DNA of 64,000 bases from Mycobacterium marseillense (lineage in GTDB: Bacteria; Actinomycetota; Actinomycetes; Mycobacteriales; Mycobacteriaceae): positions 3,844,001 to 3,908,000 of the forward strand of contig NZ_AP022584.1 in NCBI RefSeq assembly GCF_010731675.1, read 5' to 3'. The notes beneath the pieces are model-generated. The model ran no database searches, was not told where the DNA came from, and saw nothing but the letters and a program-made list of their open reading frames with translations. Within the stretch, counting starts at the first letter, position 1; the number at the start of each line of letters is the position of its first letter. Of the stretch, positions 16,395 through 27,300 are shown piece after piece. A program made the position numbers and the translations under genes.

Positions 16395-18374
16395 CTAGAA
16401 ACCATGCCCGTTGGTGACGGTCCGCGCCGGGCGATCCCATTCCGGGTCCACGGCGACGGGCATCTGTATCTCGAGGTGGGGTAGCGAGACCGTTCCCAAG
16501 GGACTGTGGAGCTGGCGAGGCATCGCTATCCGCGCCTGAGCTCGGTCGGCCGCCAGCATGCCTTCGGCGGCCAAACGATCGCCGTGCCCGGTGACAATTT
16601 GAGTCATGTTGTGCAGCGCTTCGCTGCCCACGTCGTAATAGTGCCCGTGGTCGGTGAACCAGGGCGCGAGGCTGTGCGAGCCGGCGACTTCGGCGCGAAA
16701 GCGCACCGCTCCGAAAGCTTCGTGAGCCGGGTCGGCGCCCAGTCCGGCCCACGGGCCCAGCGGTCCCCCGAGCGTCTCGTTCAGCCCGTTCGGAAGCCCG
16801 CTGCCGGACTCCCCGATCCAGCTGATCGCATCGGTTGACGCGGCGCCCACATACAGCCTGCCGCCGTCGAGCCGAAAGTCCGCGGCGCGGTGCGCCAAAT
16901 CGGTTCCCGGGCAACCGGTTAGCACGGCATCATTGGCGCGCATGCCGCTGTCGGCAAAGGCATCGGCCACGGTCGTGGATCCATAGGAATGTCCGAGGAC
17001 GGTGACATGTCTCGGCGTGCCCGCATCGTGGGTCGCCGCGAGACCGTTGACGTCGGCGGCCAGCAGCGCACCCGCCTGCCGTGCCCTCCATGGAGTGCCA
17101 ACCTGCTCTAGTTCCGCTGGGCGGGTGAGTGTCTGCTGCCAATGCGGAGGATCGAATTCCGGTGCGTCATAACCCATCCACGCCAACACCGCGGTCGTAC
17201 CTTTCGGATCGGCCTTCGCCGACTGCTCGTAGAGGTTGATGGCGTCATCGGGGCCGTTGGACATCCATCCGCCCCTGACGCTGCTGTTGGTCCCCGGAAC
17301 CATGACGGCCGTGTTCCGGGACCTGTCCGGGTTGCCAATTGCGACCGCAGCCCTGCCCTTGCCGTCGAACGCCAGCGGGTCATAAGCCCACAACATGATC
17401 GGAAGGCCGCGAGGCGCGTCAGAACGTTCGTCGCGCGCGAGGAAATCATTGGTCTTCACCGCATTCCGGTACCTGGCGATGTCTATGCCGCATAGACCGT
17501 ATTCCCAAGGGCAGGTGAACACGTCGGCATCCCGATTGTTGAGTGCCTTGTCGCGCAACGCTTCCGGTGTCAACCCGCGGCGACGTGCGGCGCCTTCGAC
17601 CTTCTGCAAGTCGTCGTTCATCGCCGCCCGATTCGCCGCGTCGCGCGCATCGGCCGGAATCCCGTTGAGGTTTCCCAACTCGGGGGGGTGTTGATCGGTC
17701 AGGAGCCGCTTTTGGTTGGTGCTCAACGAGTCCCACCAGCTTTTGACCAGATTCGGGCTGGTGTCCGACGGCGGGATCAGCAGCTCGTCGACGCCGCTGA
17801 TCTCGACCGGGTCAGCACCGTCTGCTCGCAAAGCGCCCAGCGCCGCGCGGAGTACCGTCGCATACTGGTCACGTATCTGGCCGAGCACGAACACGATCGC
17901 CCTCGTCTCGTCGACGGCCTCCCCCCGCCGATCATCGACGCCGCAGCGGTCCCCGTCCGCAAGGGTTTCGCAAATCTCGTCGTCGATATCTTGTAGGTCG
18001 TACTCCAGCGCGGCGATGTACCACGCAGCCGTCCGTTGCGCTTCGGCCAATGCAGCGGCGACATTCTCCAAATCAATTGCGATCTTGGGTAATTGCTCGG
18101 CCTGCAGGCCGAGCGACCGCGACACGCATCGTACTTCGTCGGAGTCGTTGATGGGATGCTCACCACGTCGGCGATTCCACGCCGCCTCGAACCGCCGGCG
18201 AGCTGCCTCAAAGGCGGCAGTGGCCTCGGAGGTACTGGCCCCGGCGGCGCGGAAGGCCCGCGCCAGATCGGAGATCCGCGCCGGGCGCCCAGATTGCAAG
18301 CTGGCGTTGAGCACCCACGGATCACCGCCGGATTCAGCGACGAGAAACGGGAGGCTGATGTAGCGGAGTTCCAT
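16395..18374 (-). CDS. DUF1023-type alpha/beta hydrolase with helical N-terminal domain
   Basis: A 659-residue predicted serine hydrolase. Residues about 1-200 are helical and carry the family signature ISDLARAFRAAG..T.EA..AFE.ARRRFEAAWNR followed by GEHPINDS. The C-terminal half is an alpha/beta-hydrolase domain with nucleophile elbow GHSYGS (Ser463) and a late HGHYYDV whose His (about 595) is the likely base. There is no classical signal peptide; the helical head resembles those that guide proteins to ESX export. The GHSYGS motif and fold suggest an esterase or lipase; the substrate is unknown. It opens the minus-strand cluster in the place of cpnT. Start ATG 18374 matches the family N-terminus (LRYISLP..V...GGDPW). 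Confidence 0.85.
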   Translation of the reverse strand: MELRYISLPFLVAESGGDPWVLNASLQSGRPARISDLARAFRAAGASTSEATAAFEAARRRFEAAWNRRRGEHPINDSDEVRCVSRSLGLQAEQLPKIAIDLENVAAALAEAQRTAAWYIAALEYDLQDIDDEICETLADGDRCGVDDRRGEAVDETRAIVFVLGQIRDQYATVLRAALGALRADGADPVEISGVDELLIPPSDTSPNLVKSWWDSLSTNQKRLLTDQHPPELGNLNGIPADARDAANRAAMNDDLQKVEGAARRRGLTPEALRDKALNNRDADVFTCPWEYGLCGIDIARYRNAVKTNDFLARDERSDAPRGLPIMLWAYDPLAFDGKGRAAVAIGNPDRSRNTAVMVPGTNSSVRGGWMSNGPDDAINLYEQSAKADPKGTTAVLAWMGYDAPEFDPPHWQQTLTRPAELEQVGTPWRARQAGALLAADVNGLAATHDAGTPRHVTVLGHSYGSTTVADAFADSGMRANDAVLTGCPGTDLAHRAADFRLDGGRLYVGAASTDAISWIGESGSGLPNGLNETLGGPLGPWAGLGADPAHEAFGAVRFRAEVAGSHSLAPWFTDHGHYYDVGSEALHNMTQIVTGHGDRLAAEGMLAADRAQARIAMPRQLHSPLGTVSLPHLEIQMPVAVDPEWDRPARTVTNGHGF

Positions 18375-18413
18375 CGCTGCCGCCGTCGAACCGAAATCGC
18401 TACGCTAACAACC

Positions 18414-18923
18414 TCATAGGGCGCTCGCGCCGTCGGCGAGACCGTCTCCGTCGCTGTCGGTCAGCCGGACGTTCCACTTGCCGTCGCCGTCGGTGTCGAC
18501 GTATCCGGTCACACCGTTATCGTCAGAGCGCAGCACCCGGTCGGCCAGCCCGTTGCCGTCGGTATCGAGAAGCCGGTCATCGGAACGCCCGTGGCCGTCG
18601 AGATCGACCAGCGGACCGCCGGTGTGCTCGACACCGTCGAGGCCGAACCAGCGCAGTTGGCCGCCGCGGTCCATCGCCACCGCCCACGTCCCGGATCCGT
18701 CGTCGGTGAAGTAGGCCTCGGGGGTGCCGTCGTTGTCGAGGTCGAGCACGGCGTGATCGACAAGACCGTCGCCGTCGAGGTCGGCGAGCGCGTCGTCGCG
18801 CAGCCCGTCGTGGTCGAAGTCCATCCCGATCGATTCGAAGCGGCCATCGCCGTCGAGGTCCAAGTCGGGTTGCCCGTGCCAAATCGCCGCCGCGCCATCA
18901 TCGCCACCGATGCAATAGTCCAC
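18414..18923 (-). CDS. Asp-rich DxDGDG repeat protein (Rv3906c-like)
   Basis: A 169-residue protein made of about eight Asp-rich loops of the type DLDGDGxxD (DLDLDGDGRFE, DFDHDGLRDD, DLDNDGTPE, DTDGNGLAD, DTDGDGKWN, DSDGDGLAD). Such loops bind calcium in EF-hand-like and thrombospondin-type repeats, so calcium binding is likely. There is no signal peptide. Length and position next to pcnA match M. tuberculosis Rv3906c, whose function is unknown. The GTG start is 24 bp after the pcnA stop on the same strand, without a clear ribosome site. Confidence 0.85.
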   Translation of the reverse strand: MDYCIGGDDGAAAIWHGQPDLDLDGDGRFESIGMDFDHDGLRDDALADLDGDGLVDHAVLDLDNDGTPEAYFTDDGSGTWAVAMDRGGQLRWFGLDGVEHTGGPLVDLDGHGRSDDRLLDTDGNGLADRVLRSDDNGVTGYVDTDGDGKWNVRLTDSDGDGLADGASAL

Positions 18924-18947
18924 GACTACTCGGACGCGACCCCGCCG

Positions 18948-20390
18948 CTAGGCGTTCCCCCGCGACTGCCACCACGCCAACAATTCCGCGGTCGCCTCGT
19001 CGCTGTCCAACGGACCGCGCTCCAGGCGCAGCTCTTTCAAAAACCGCCACGCCTCACCGACCTGGGGACCCGCGGGAATGCCGAGCAGTTCCATGATCTG
19101 GTTGCCGTCCAGGTCGGGGCGCACCCGCGCCAAATCCTCCTGCGCCGCCAACTCCTCGATCCGCGTCTCGAGCCGGTCGTAGCTGGACTGCAGCCGCGCG
19201 GCGCGCCGCTTGTTGCGCGTCGTGCAGTCGGCGCGCACCAGTTTGTGCAACCGCGGCAACAGCGGGCCGGCATCGGTGACGTAGCGGCGCACCGCGGAAT
19301 CGGTCCAGTTGCCCTCGCCGTAGCCGTGGAATCGCAGATGCAGATACACCAGCTGCGAGATGTCCTCGACCATCTGCTTGGAATACTTCAAGGCCCGCAA
19401 CCGCTTTCGGACCATCTTGGCGCCGACGACCTCATGGTGGTGGAAGCTCACCCCACCGTTGGCTTCGTGGCGTCGGGTGGCGGGCTTGCCTATGTCGTGC
19501 AATAACGCGGCCCAGCGCAGTACCAAATCGGGGCCATCGTCTTCGAGTGCGATCGCCTGGCGCAGCACGGTCAACGAATGCTGGTAGACGTCCTTGTGTT
19601 GATGGTGTTCGTCGATGGCCATCTGCATGCCGCCGACCTCGGGCAACACCACCTCGCCCATGCCGGTCTGCACCAGCAGGTCGATCCCGGCCGTCGGGTC
19701 GTCGCCGAGCACCAGCTTGTCCAATTCGGCGGCCACCCGTTCGGCGCTGATCCGGGCCAGCTGGGGCGCCATCTGTTCGATCGCCTCGCGCACCCGCGGC
19801 GCGACGGTGAAGCCGAGCTGCGAGACAAACCGCGCCGCTCGCAGCATGCGCAACGGATCGTCGCCGAAGGACACTTCGGGCGCGGCCGGGGTGTCCAGCA
19901 CCCGCTCGCGCAGCGCCGCCAGCCCACCGAGCGGGTCGAGGAATTCACCCGGCCCCTCCGGCGTGATGCGGACGGCCATCGCGTTGGCCGTGAAGTCGCG
20001 GCGGACCAGATCGTCTTCGAGGCGATCGCCGTACCGCACCTCAGGATTCCGCGACACCTGGTCGTAGGTGTCGGCGCGAAATGTGGTGATCTCCAAGCGA
20101 TGGTCGTTCTTGCCGACGCCGATGGTGCCGAATTCGATTCCGGTGTCCCACAGGTTGTCGGCCCATCGCCGCAGGATGTTTTGCACCTGCTCGGGGCGCG
20201 CGTCGGTGGTGAAGTCGAGGTCGGGACTCAACCTGCCCAGCAAGGCATCCCGCACCGAACCGCCGACGAGATAGAGCTGGTGGCCCGCGGCGTCGAACGC
20301 CGAGCCCAGCTCGGCGAGCATGGGCGCATGCCTGTTGAGTGCGACCGCGGCGGCGGTCAGCAGCTCGGCATCCTGGGCGGCGTCAGGCAC
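18948..20390 (-). CDS. pcnA: CCA tRNA nucleotidyltransferase
   Basis: Adds or repairs the 3' CCA end of tRNAs; needed here because the two tRNA genes in this window do not encode CCA. The 480-residue protein has the class II nucleotidyltransferase head with GGSVRD and the metal-binding DLDFTTD (about residues 58-64), RRDFTANAMA further on, and a C-terminal HD-type domain (LLHDIGKPATR). It is annotated pcnA (Rv3907c) in M. tuberculosis although it is a CCA enzyme rather than a poly(A) polymerase. Start GTG 20390. Confidence 0.95.
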   Translation of the reverse strand: MPDAAQDAELLTAAAVALNRHAPMLAELGSAFDAAGHQLYLVGGSVRDALLGRLSPDLDFTTDARPEQVQNILRRWADNLWDTGIEFGTIGVGKNDHRLEITTFRADTYDQVSRNPEVRYGDRLEDDLVRRDFTANAMAVRITPEGPGEFLDPLGGLAALRERVLDTPAAPEVSFGDDPLRMLRAARFVSQLGFTVAPRVREAIEQMAPQLARISAERVAAELDKLVLGDDPTAGIDLLVQTGMGEVVLPEVGGMQMAIDEHHQHKDVYQHSLTVLRQAIALEDDGPDLVLRWAALLHDIGKPATRRHEANGGVSFHHHEVVGAKMVRKRLRALKYSKQMVEDISQLVYLHLRFHGYGEGNWTDSAVRRYVTDAGPLLPRLHKLVRADCTTRNKRRAARLQSSYDRLETRIEELAAQEDLARVRPDLDGNQIMELLGIPAGPQVGEAWRFLKELRLERGPLDSDEATAELLAWWQSRGNA

Positions 20391-20517
20391 GTTCGATCAG
20401 CCTAGTCGGCTGGAGACGGAATGCCGGTGTGAGGAGCCTCGCACCCGCCCGGGTCATGGCGGGTGCGCACTGCAGGTGAGTTGACCTAGCGATTTGCAGT
20501 AGTAGCGTTACGCAGCC

Positions 20518-20850
20518 ATGTCGTCGGCCCGCTCGAATTATCTCGATGCCGCCGCCTGGCGCACGGCCACATGGTCGGCGCCTTTCGTCGTTCAACTGAC
20601 GTTGGCGGCGTTGCTTGTCGTGATGTGGCTGCTGGGCAAATGGCCATTCGAAACGCACAGCGCGTACGCCGGTGAGCGCGCATGGATGCTGACCTCGACC
20701 GTCATTGCGGCTTTGGTGTCCCTAGTGATCGGCGCCATGTTCTTGAGGTCGCCGTCTGCGCGCAATCGCGGCATTGGCCTCAGCGTGGCGGCATCCGCCG
20801 TCGTCGTCTTGGTCGGCGGGGCCATCTACGCCTACCTGATTCTGCGCTGA
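20518..20850 (+). CDS. Small three-helix membrane protein
   Basis: A 110-residue protein with membrane helices at about 21-42, 57-77 and 85-107 and a hydrophilic head (MSSARSNYLDAAAWRTATW). No family is recognised. It forms a pair with the next gene 11 bp downstream, and the pair sits between pcnA and mutT4, which are neighbours in M. tuberculosis. Base composition is somewhat less GC-rich than the surroundings. Confidence 0.7.
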   Translation: MSSARSNYLDAAAWRTATWSAPFVVQLTLAALLVVMWLLGKWPFETHSAYAGERAWMLTSTVIAALVSLVIGAMFLRSPSARNRGIGLSVAASAVVVLVGGAIYAYLILR

Positions 20851-20861
20851 AAGGTGTTGCG

Positions 20862-21167
20862 ATGACTGATGAACCAACGATCAGTGCATCGCAATTTCGC
20901 TATGGCCCAGTCACTTTTCTGGTCGCCACGCTGCACATCTTCGTCGTCGAGCTCGCCACGTGGCTCTTCATACCCTATTCAATCGTGTTCGTGCTTCCGC
21001 TAGTGCTCGTCTATCTCGCAATCTCCGCGTTTGTCGCGTGGGTGTGGCCTTCCGGAGTGGTGGGTCAGCTCGGGCGCGGAATGTTCATCGGCAGCCTGTC
21101 CGGGCCGCTGTCCCTGACCGTCTTCGGCGCGGCTTACGCAATAGCCCAAGCAATCGGCCCGATCTGA
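20862..21167 (+). CDS. Small three-helix membrane protein
   Basis: A 101-residue protein, [19 protein letters not shown] followed by three hydrophobic segments (about 18-38, 42-65, 76-98). Start ATG 20862 is preceded by AAGG at a suitable distance. It is probably co-transcribed with the gene at 20518. The function is unknown; the two could form a small membrane complex, but that is only suggested by pairing. Confidence 0.7.
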   Translation: MTDEPTISASQFRYGPVTFLVATLHIFVVELATWLFIPYSIVFVLPLVLVYLAISAFVAWVWPSGVVGQLGRGMFIGSLSGPLSLTVFGAAYAIAQAIGPI

Positions 21168-21248
21168 CGCGACGGGACCGTTGTGGCTATTGCGCCATCG
21201 CGCACTCATCCAGCGGCGAGTATGTCCAGGAGAGCATGCCGTGCCAGC

Positions 21249-21254
21249 TACTAT
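21249..21254 (+). promoter_or_regulatory. -10 element (TACTAT) for leaderless mutT4
   Basis: TACTAT is followed by seven bases and then the GTG at 21262, the start that matches the M. tuberculosis MutT4 N-terminus. No ribosome site precedes that GTG, which fits leaderless translation. An alternative GTG at 21241 does have AGGAGAG upstream, so both forms may exist. Confidence 0.5.
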
Positions 21255-21261
21255 CGCTTGG

Positions 21262-21996
21262 GTGTCGGACGGCGAACAAGGCAAACCACGTCGGCGCCGG
21301 GGACGGCGCCGCGGTCGTGGCGCTGCGGCTTCGTCCGAGAAGCAGACCACGGGTCAAGTGAACGGCGATTCGACAGCCACGAAATCGCGCCGATCCCGCG
21401 CGTCTCGCCACGGGCCGGAGCGGCTGCGCACGGTGCACGAAACGTCCGCGGGCGGGTTGGTGATCGACGGGCTCGACGGACCGCGCGACTCGCAGGTCGC
21501 CGCCCTGATCGGCCGCATCGACCGGCGTGGGCGGATGTTGTGGTCGCTGCCCAAGGGGCACATCGAACTCGGCGAGACGGCCGAACAGACCGCCATCAGA
21601 GAAGTAGCCGAAGAGACCGGCATCGAGGGCAGTGTGCTGGCCGCATTGGGGCGCATCGACTACTGGTTCGTCACCGACGGGCGCCGCGTGCACAAGACCG
21701 TGCACCACTACTTAATGCGCTTCTCCGGCGGCGAGCTCTCTGACGAGGATCTCGAAGTCGCCGAGGTGGCCTGGGTGCCGATGCAAGAACTGCCGTCGCG
21801 GCTGGCCTACGCCGACGAACGCCGCCTGGCCCGCGTGGCCGACGAACTGATTGACAAGCTGCAAAGCGACGGACCGGCCGCGCTTCCCCCGCTGCCGCCC
21901 AGCTCGCCGCGGCGCCGCCCGCAGACGCACTCGCGGACTCGGCATGCTGACAAACCGGCCACCGGCCGGAAGAATGGCCACGGACCGGGGCCGTGA
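21262..21996 (+). CDS. mutT4: NUDIX hydrolase MutT4
   Basis: A NUDIX pyrophosphohydrolase of 244 residues, homologous to Rv3908. The Nudix box is complete: [20 protein letters not shown] followed by TGI (consensus GX5EX7REUXEEXGU). A basic N-terminal stretch ([10 protein letters not shown]) and a Pro/Arg-rich C-terminal tail flank the domain. The precise substrate (oxidised or other nucleoside derivative) is not shown by sequence. Start GTG 21262 chosen by homology and the -10 element; 21241 is the alternative. The stop overlaps the start of the next gene (GTGA). Confidence 0.9.
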   Translation: MSDGEQGKPRRRRGRRRGRGAAASSEKQTTGQVNGDSTATKSRRSRASRHGPERLRTVHETSAGGLVIDGLDGPRDSQVAALIGRIDRRGRMLWSLPKGHIELGETAEQTAIREVAEETGIEGSVLAALGRIDYWFVTDGRRVHKTVHHYLMRFSGGELSDEDLEVAEVAWVPMQELPSRLAYADERRLARVADELIDKLQSDGPAALPPLPPSSPRRRPQTHSRTRHADKPATGRKNGHGPGP

Positions 21997-24386
21997 CGGC
22001 GCCGCTTTTCAGTTGGGCCGGCTTGTTGCGCATCGCGGCCGTGCTCGGCATCGTGGCCGGACTTGCGGTACTCGCCGGGCCGGTGGTTCCGCCCGCGGCC
22101 GCGGGCGAGCCGGGCGGTACGCCGTTTATCCGGGTTCGCATCGACCAAGTGACCCCGGACGTGGTCACCACCACCAGTCCGCCCGTCGTGACCGTCAGCG
22201 GCATGGTGATCAACGTCGGCGACCGCCCCGTCCGCGATGTCATGGTCCGTCTCGAACACGCCGGCGCGATCACCGCCTCCGCCGGCTTGCGCACCACCCT
22301 GGACGGCGACACCGACCGATACGAGGCGGCCGCCGATTTCCTCACCGTGGCGCCCGAACTGCAGCGCGGGCAAAAAGTCGGCTTCACCCTGTCGGCTCCG
22401 CTGCGCGCGCTGACCAAGCAGTCGCTGGGAGTGGAAAAGCCCGGCATCTATCCGGTCCTGGTCAACGTCAATGGCACGCCCGACTACGGCGCTCCCGCGC
22501 GGCTGGACAACGCGCGTTTCCTGCTGCCCGTGGTCGGGGTGCCGCCGGACCGCGCCGACGACGTGGGCTCCGCCGTCGCGCCCGACACCTCCAAACCGGT
22601 GGGGATCACCATGCTGTGGCCGCTGGCCGACCGGCCGCGGCTGGCCCCCGGCGTACCCGGGGGGACCATCCCGGTCCGCCTGGTCGACGACGACCTGGCC
22701 ACCTCCCTGGCCGGCGGCGGCCGGCTCGACATCCTGCTGTCGGCGGCCGAGGTCGCGACCAGTCACGACGTCGACCCCGACGGCGCCGTCGGCCGCGCGC
22801 TGTGTCTGGCGATCGACCCGGACCTGCTGGTCACCGTCAACGCGATGACCGCCGGCTACGTCGTGTCCAATTCCCCCGACGGCCCGGCTCAACTTCCCGG
22901 CGCCCCGACGCACCCCGGTACGGGCCAGGCCACCGCGGCCGAATGGCTGAACCGCCTGCGCGCGCTCGCGCACCGGACCTGCGTCGCCCCGTTGCCCTAC
23001 GCGCAAACCGATCTGGACGCCCTGCAGCGCGTCAACGATCCCGGCCTCACCGCCACCGCCACCACCAGTGGCAACAGCATCGTCGACAAAATCCTCGACG
23101 TCTCCTCCGTCCGCGGCGCCACGCTGGTGCCCGACGCCCCGCTGACCGGCCGCGCGGTCAAGCTGCTCAGCGCCAACGAGGGCACGGTCGCGATTGCCGC
23201 CGCCGACCTGTCGGCCGCCGACACCCAGGAAACCGCGGTCGACACCGCTCCCCGGCGGTTGTCCCCGCAGGTCACGGTTGCGCCGTTCGATCCGGCCGTC
23301 GGCGCCGCCCTGGCCGGAGCGGGATCTGCCCCCGAAGTGCCCACCTATCTGGACCCCGCCCTGACAGTCCACCTGGCGCACGATTCAGTGACCGCCCGCC
23401 GCCAGGACGCCCTGGGCTCGATCTTCTGGCACGCGCTCCAACGCGACGACGCGCCCCGCACCCAGATCCTGGTCCCGCCGGCCACCTGGAACCTGCAGGC
23501 CGACGACGCGCAGGTCATGCTCACCGCGCTGAGCACCACCATCCGCTCCGGTTTGGCGGTCCCGCGCCCCCTGCCGGCGGTGGTCGCCGACGCCTCATCG
23601 CCCGCCGGACCACCGCAAGAGGCCGGTGCCTACCCCTCCGCGCGCGGCCAGGTCAGCGACGACGTCACCGGCGCGATCGCCGGGCAGGTCGGCCGGTTGT
23701 GGGGTTTGACCTCCGCACTGATGACCGACGACCGCACCGGGCTGACCGGGGTGCAGTACACCGCGCCGCTGCGCGAGGACATGCTGCGCGCACTGAGCCA
23801 GTCCGAGCCGCCCGATTCCCGCAACGGGTTGGCGCAGGAGCGCCTGGCCGTAGTCGGTAAGACGATCAACGACCTGTTCGGCGCCGTCACGATCGTCAAC
23901 CCGGGCGGCTCGTACACGCTGGCCACCGAGCACAGTCCGCTGCCGTTGGCGCTGCACAACGGCCTGACCGTGCCGATCCGCGTGCGGGTGCATGTGGATG
24001 CCCCGCCGGGGATGAACGTCACCGACGTCGGGCAGATCGAACTGCCTCCCGGTTACCTCCCGCTGCGGATTCCGATCGAAGTGAACTTCACCCAGCGCGT
24101 CGCCGTCGACGTGACGCTGCGGACGGCGGACGGTCTGCGGCTGGGCGAGCCGGTGCGCTTGTCGGTGCATTCCAACGCCTACGGCAAGGTCCTGTTCGCG
24201 ATCACGCTGTCCGCCGCGGCGGTGCTGGTGCTGCTGGCGGGGCGCCGGCTCTGGCACCGCTTCCGCGGCCAGCCCGATCCCGCCGACCTGGACCGCCCCG
24301 ACCCGCCCCATGCCCGCCACGCCGCCGACTCCGGGGATACGCACGACGACGCCGACCAGCGGGTCGAACAAGAGCACCGAGTATGA
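21993..24386 (+). CDS. Exported membrane-anchored protein (Rv3909-like)
   Basis: A 797-residue protein with an N-terminal signal sequence (helix about 8-33, ending PPAAAG), a long outer part and a C-terminal membrane helix (about 735-757) followed by a short hydrophilic tail. The outer part starts with Ig-like beta strands ([19 protein letters not shown]). It corresponds to M. tuberculosis Rv3909. It overlaps both neighbours by 4 bp (GTGA and ATGA), so translation is coupled to MurJ; a role in the envelope alongside MurJ is plausible. No enzymatic motif is seen. Confidence 0.85.
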   Translation: MTAPLFSWAGLLRIAAVLGIVAGLAVLAGPVVPPAAAGEPGGTPFIRVRIDQVTPDVVTTTSPPVVTVSGMVINVGDRPVRDVMVRLEHAGAITASAGLRTTLDGDTDRYEAAADFLTVAPELQRGQKVGFTLSAPLRALTKQSLGVEKPGIYPVLVNVNGTPDYGAPARLDNARFLLPVVGVPPDRADDVGSAVAPDTSKPVGITMLWPLADRPRLAPGVPGGTIPVRLVDDDLATSLAGGGRLDILLSAAEVATSHDVDPDGAVGRALCLAIDPDLLVTVNAMTAGYVVSNSPDGPAQLPGAPTHPGTGQATAAEWLNRLRALAHRTCVAPLPYAQTDLDALQRVNDPGLTATATTSGNSIVDKILDVSSVRGATLVPDAPLTGRAVKLLSANEGTVAIAAADLSAADTQETAVDTAPRRLSPQVTVAPFDPAVGAALAGAGSAPEVPTYLDPALTVHLAHDSVTARRQDALGSIFWHALQRDDAPRTQILVPPATWNLQADDAQVMLTALSTTIRSGLAVPRPLPAVVADASSPAGPPQEAGAYPSARGQVSDDVTGAIAGQVGRLWGLTSALMTDDRTGLTGVQYTAPLREDMLRALSQSEPPDSRNGLAQERLAVVGKTINDLFGAVTIVNPGGSYTLATEHSPLPLALHNGLTVPIRVRVHVDAPPGMNVTDVGQIELPPGYLPLRIPIEVNFTQRVAVDVTLRTADGLRLGEPVRLSVHSNAYGKVLFAITLSAAAVLVLLAGRRLWHRFRGQPDPADLDRPDPPHARHAADSGDTHDDADQRVEQEHRV

Positions 24387-27300
24387 CCCCCGCCTACCGG
24401 CAGGCGCCCTCACACCACCACCGCCTGCCCGAGCCGTCGCGACGTTCCCCGATGCAGGGCTCGCCGCCGACGGGACCGCTGCCGCCCGTGCCCGCCGGCA
24501 TCGATCGTCGACGCCCGGAACTGTCGGACGCTGCGCTGGTGTCGCGGTCCTGGGCGATGGCCTTCGCGACACTGATCAGCCGGCTCACCGGCTTCGCCCG
24601 GGTGGTGCTGCTCGCCGCGATCCTGGGCGCCGCGTTGTCGAGCGCGTTCTCGGTGGCCAATCAGCTGCCCAACCTGGTGGCGGCCCTCGTCCTGGAGGCG
24701 ACGTTCACCGCGATCTTCGTGCCCGTGCTGGCGCGGGCCGAGCAGGGCGACCCCGACGGCGGCGCCGCGTTCGTGCGGCGCCTGGTCACGCTGACGACGG
24801 CGCTGCTGATCTTCGCCACCGTGGTCTCGGTCGTCGCCGCGCCGCTGCTGGTGCGGCTGATGCTCGGCCGCGCCCCGCAAGTCAACGAACCGCTGACCGT
24901 CGCCTTCGCCTACCTGCTTCTCCCCCAGGTCCTCGCCTACGGCCTCACCTCGGTGTTCATGGCGATCCTCAACACCCGCAACGTGTTTGGGCCGACCGCG
25001 TGGGCGCCCGTTGTCAACAACGTCGTCGCGCTGGCCACCCTGGCGATCTATGCGGCGGTCCCCGGCGAGCTCTCGGTCGATCCCGTCCGGATGGGCAACG
25101 CCAAGCTGCTGGTGCTCGCCATCGGCACCACGCTCGGCGTCTTCGTGCAGACCGGGGTGCTGCTGGTCGCGCTGCGCCGGCAACGTGTCGACCTGCGCCC
25201 GCTGTGGGGTATCGACGAACGCCTCAAACGGTTCGGCGCCATGGCCGCCGCCATGGTGCTCTACGTGCTGATCAGCCAGCTCGGGCTGGTGGTGGGCAAC
25301 CAGATCGCCAGCACCGCGGCGGCCTCCGGGCCCGCGATCTACAACTACACGTGGATGGTCCTGATGCTGCCGTTCGGCATGATCGGGGTGACGGTGCTGA
25401 CGGTGGTGATGCCGCGGCTGAGCCGCAACGCGGCTGCTAACGACACCAAGGCCGTGCTCGCCGATCTGTCGCTCGCCACCCGGCTGACGTTGATCACGCT
25501 GATCCCGATCGTGGCCTTCATGACCGTCGGCGGTCCGGCGATGGGCAGCGCACTGTTCGCCTACGGTCATTTCGGAAACGTCGACGCCGGATACCTCGGC
25601 GCCGCGATCGCGCTCTCGGCGTTCACCCTCATCCCCTACGGCCTGGTCCTCTTGCAGCTGCGGGTGTTCTACGCGCGCGAACAGCCCTGGACGCCGATCG
25701 TGATCATCCTCGTCATCACCGCGGTCAAGATCCTCGGCTCGGTGCTGGCGCCCCACCTCACCGACGACCCCAAGCTGGTCGCCGGCTTCTTGGGGATGGC
25801 CAACGGCGTCGGTTTTCTCGCCGGCGCTGTCATCGGCTACGTGTTGCTGCGACGCACGCTGTTGCCCGCGGGCGGCCAGCTGATCGGAATCGGCGAGGTG
25901 CGCACGATCCTGGTGACGCTCACCGCATCGATGTTGGCCGGCCTGATCGCGCACGTCGCGGACCGGTTGTTCGGGCTGGACCGGCTGACCGACCACGGCG
26001 GCGCCGGCTCCCTCCTTCGCCTGTTCGTGCTGGGGCTCATCATGCTGCCGATCACGGCCGCGGTCATGCTCCGCGCGCAGGTTCCCGAAGCCCGGGCCGC
26101 TCTGGACGCCCTGCGGTTCCGCATCACCGGCCGGGGGCCGCGGCCCCGCAGGCCGAAGGCGGCGGATCGATCGTCTCACCGGCGCCCGGTCACGTACCCT
26201 GAGCAGAGGAATTCGTCCCCGCCTGGGGTCAATGCGGTCCAGGAGCCGATCCGGCGCAGGCCTCCGGAGCGGGCAAACCGAGCCCGGCTAGCGAAAGGAC
26301 CGGAGGTGACCGACCGCCCGATGGAGAGCCCCGCTTCCAGCGCCGGGCCCGGCACAGGGTCAGGGACTTCGCGGCCGGTCGCCGACGACTTCCAGCCCGA
26401 CATTCCCGCCGACGAGCCGCAACGGTCGACGCCGCGCCCGCCCGAACCGGCCAACGGCGACCTCGCCGGCGAATCCCGGCGCGGGCCGGCCTCCTTCGAT
26501 GCGCCCCGCGAGCGCGCCGCGGACACGTCCGGCGACGACGTCCACCTGGTGCCCGGCGCCCGGATCGCCGGCGGCCGGTATCGATTGCTGGTGTTCCACG
26601 GCGGCGCCCCGCCACTGCAGTTCTGGCAGGCGCTGGACACCGCGCTGGACCGGCAGGTGGCACTGACCTTCGTCGACCCGGACGGCGCCCTGCCCGACGA
26701 GGTGCTGCAGGAGATCCTGTCCCGCACGCTGCGGCTCAGCCGCATCGACAAACCCGGCATCGCCCGCGTCCTCGACGTGGTGCACACCGGCTCCGGCGGT
26801 CTGGTGGTCTCCGAGTGGATCCGCGGTGGTTCGTTGCAGGAGGTCGCCGACACCGCACCGTCACCGGTGGGCGCCGTGCGCGCCATGCAGTCGCTGGCCG
26901 CCGCCGCCGACGCGGCCCACCGCGCCGGCGTCGCGCTGTCGATCGATCACCCCAGCCGGGTGCGGGTCAGCATCGAGGGTGACGTCGTGTTGGCCTACCC
27001 GGCGACCATGCCCGACGCCAACCCCCAAGACGACATCCGCGGCATCGGGGCCGCGCTGTATGCCCTGCTGGTCAACCGGTGGCCCTTGCGGGAGAGCGGG
27101 GTGCGCAGCGGGCTGGCGCCCGCCGAACGCGACTCGTCGGGCAATCCCGTCGAACCGATGGCCGTCGACCGCGACATCCCGTTCCAGATCTCCGCGGTCG
27201 CCGTCCGGGCGGTCCAGGAGGACGGCGGAATACGCAGCGCCTCAACGCTTTTGAACCTGCTTCAGCAGGCCACCGCGGTCGCTGACCGCACCGAGGTGCT

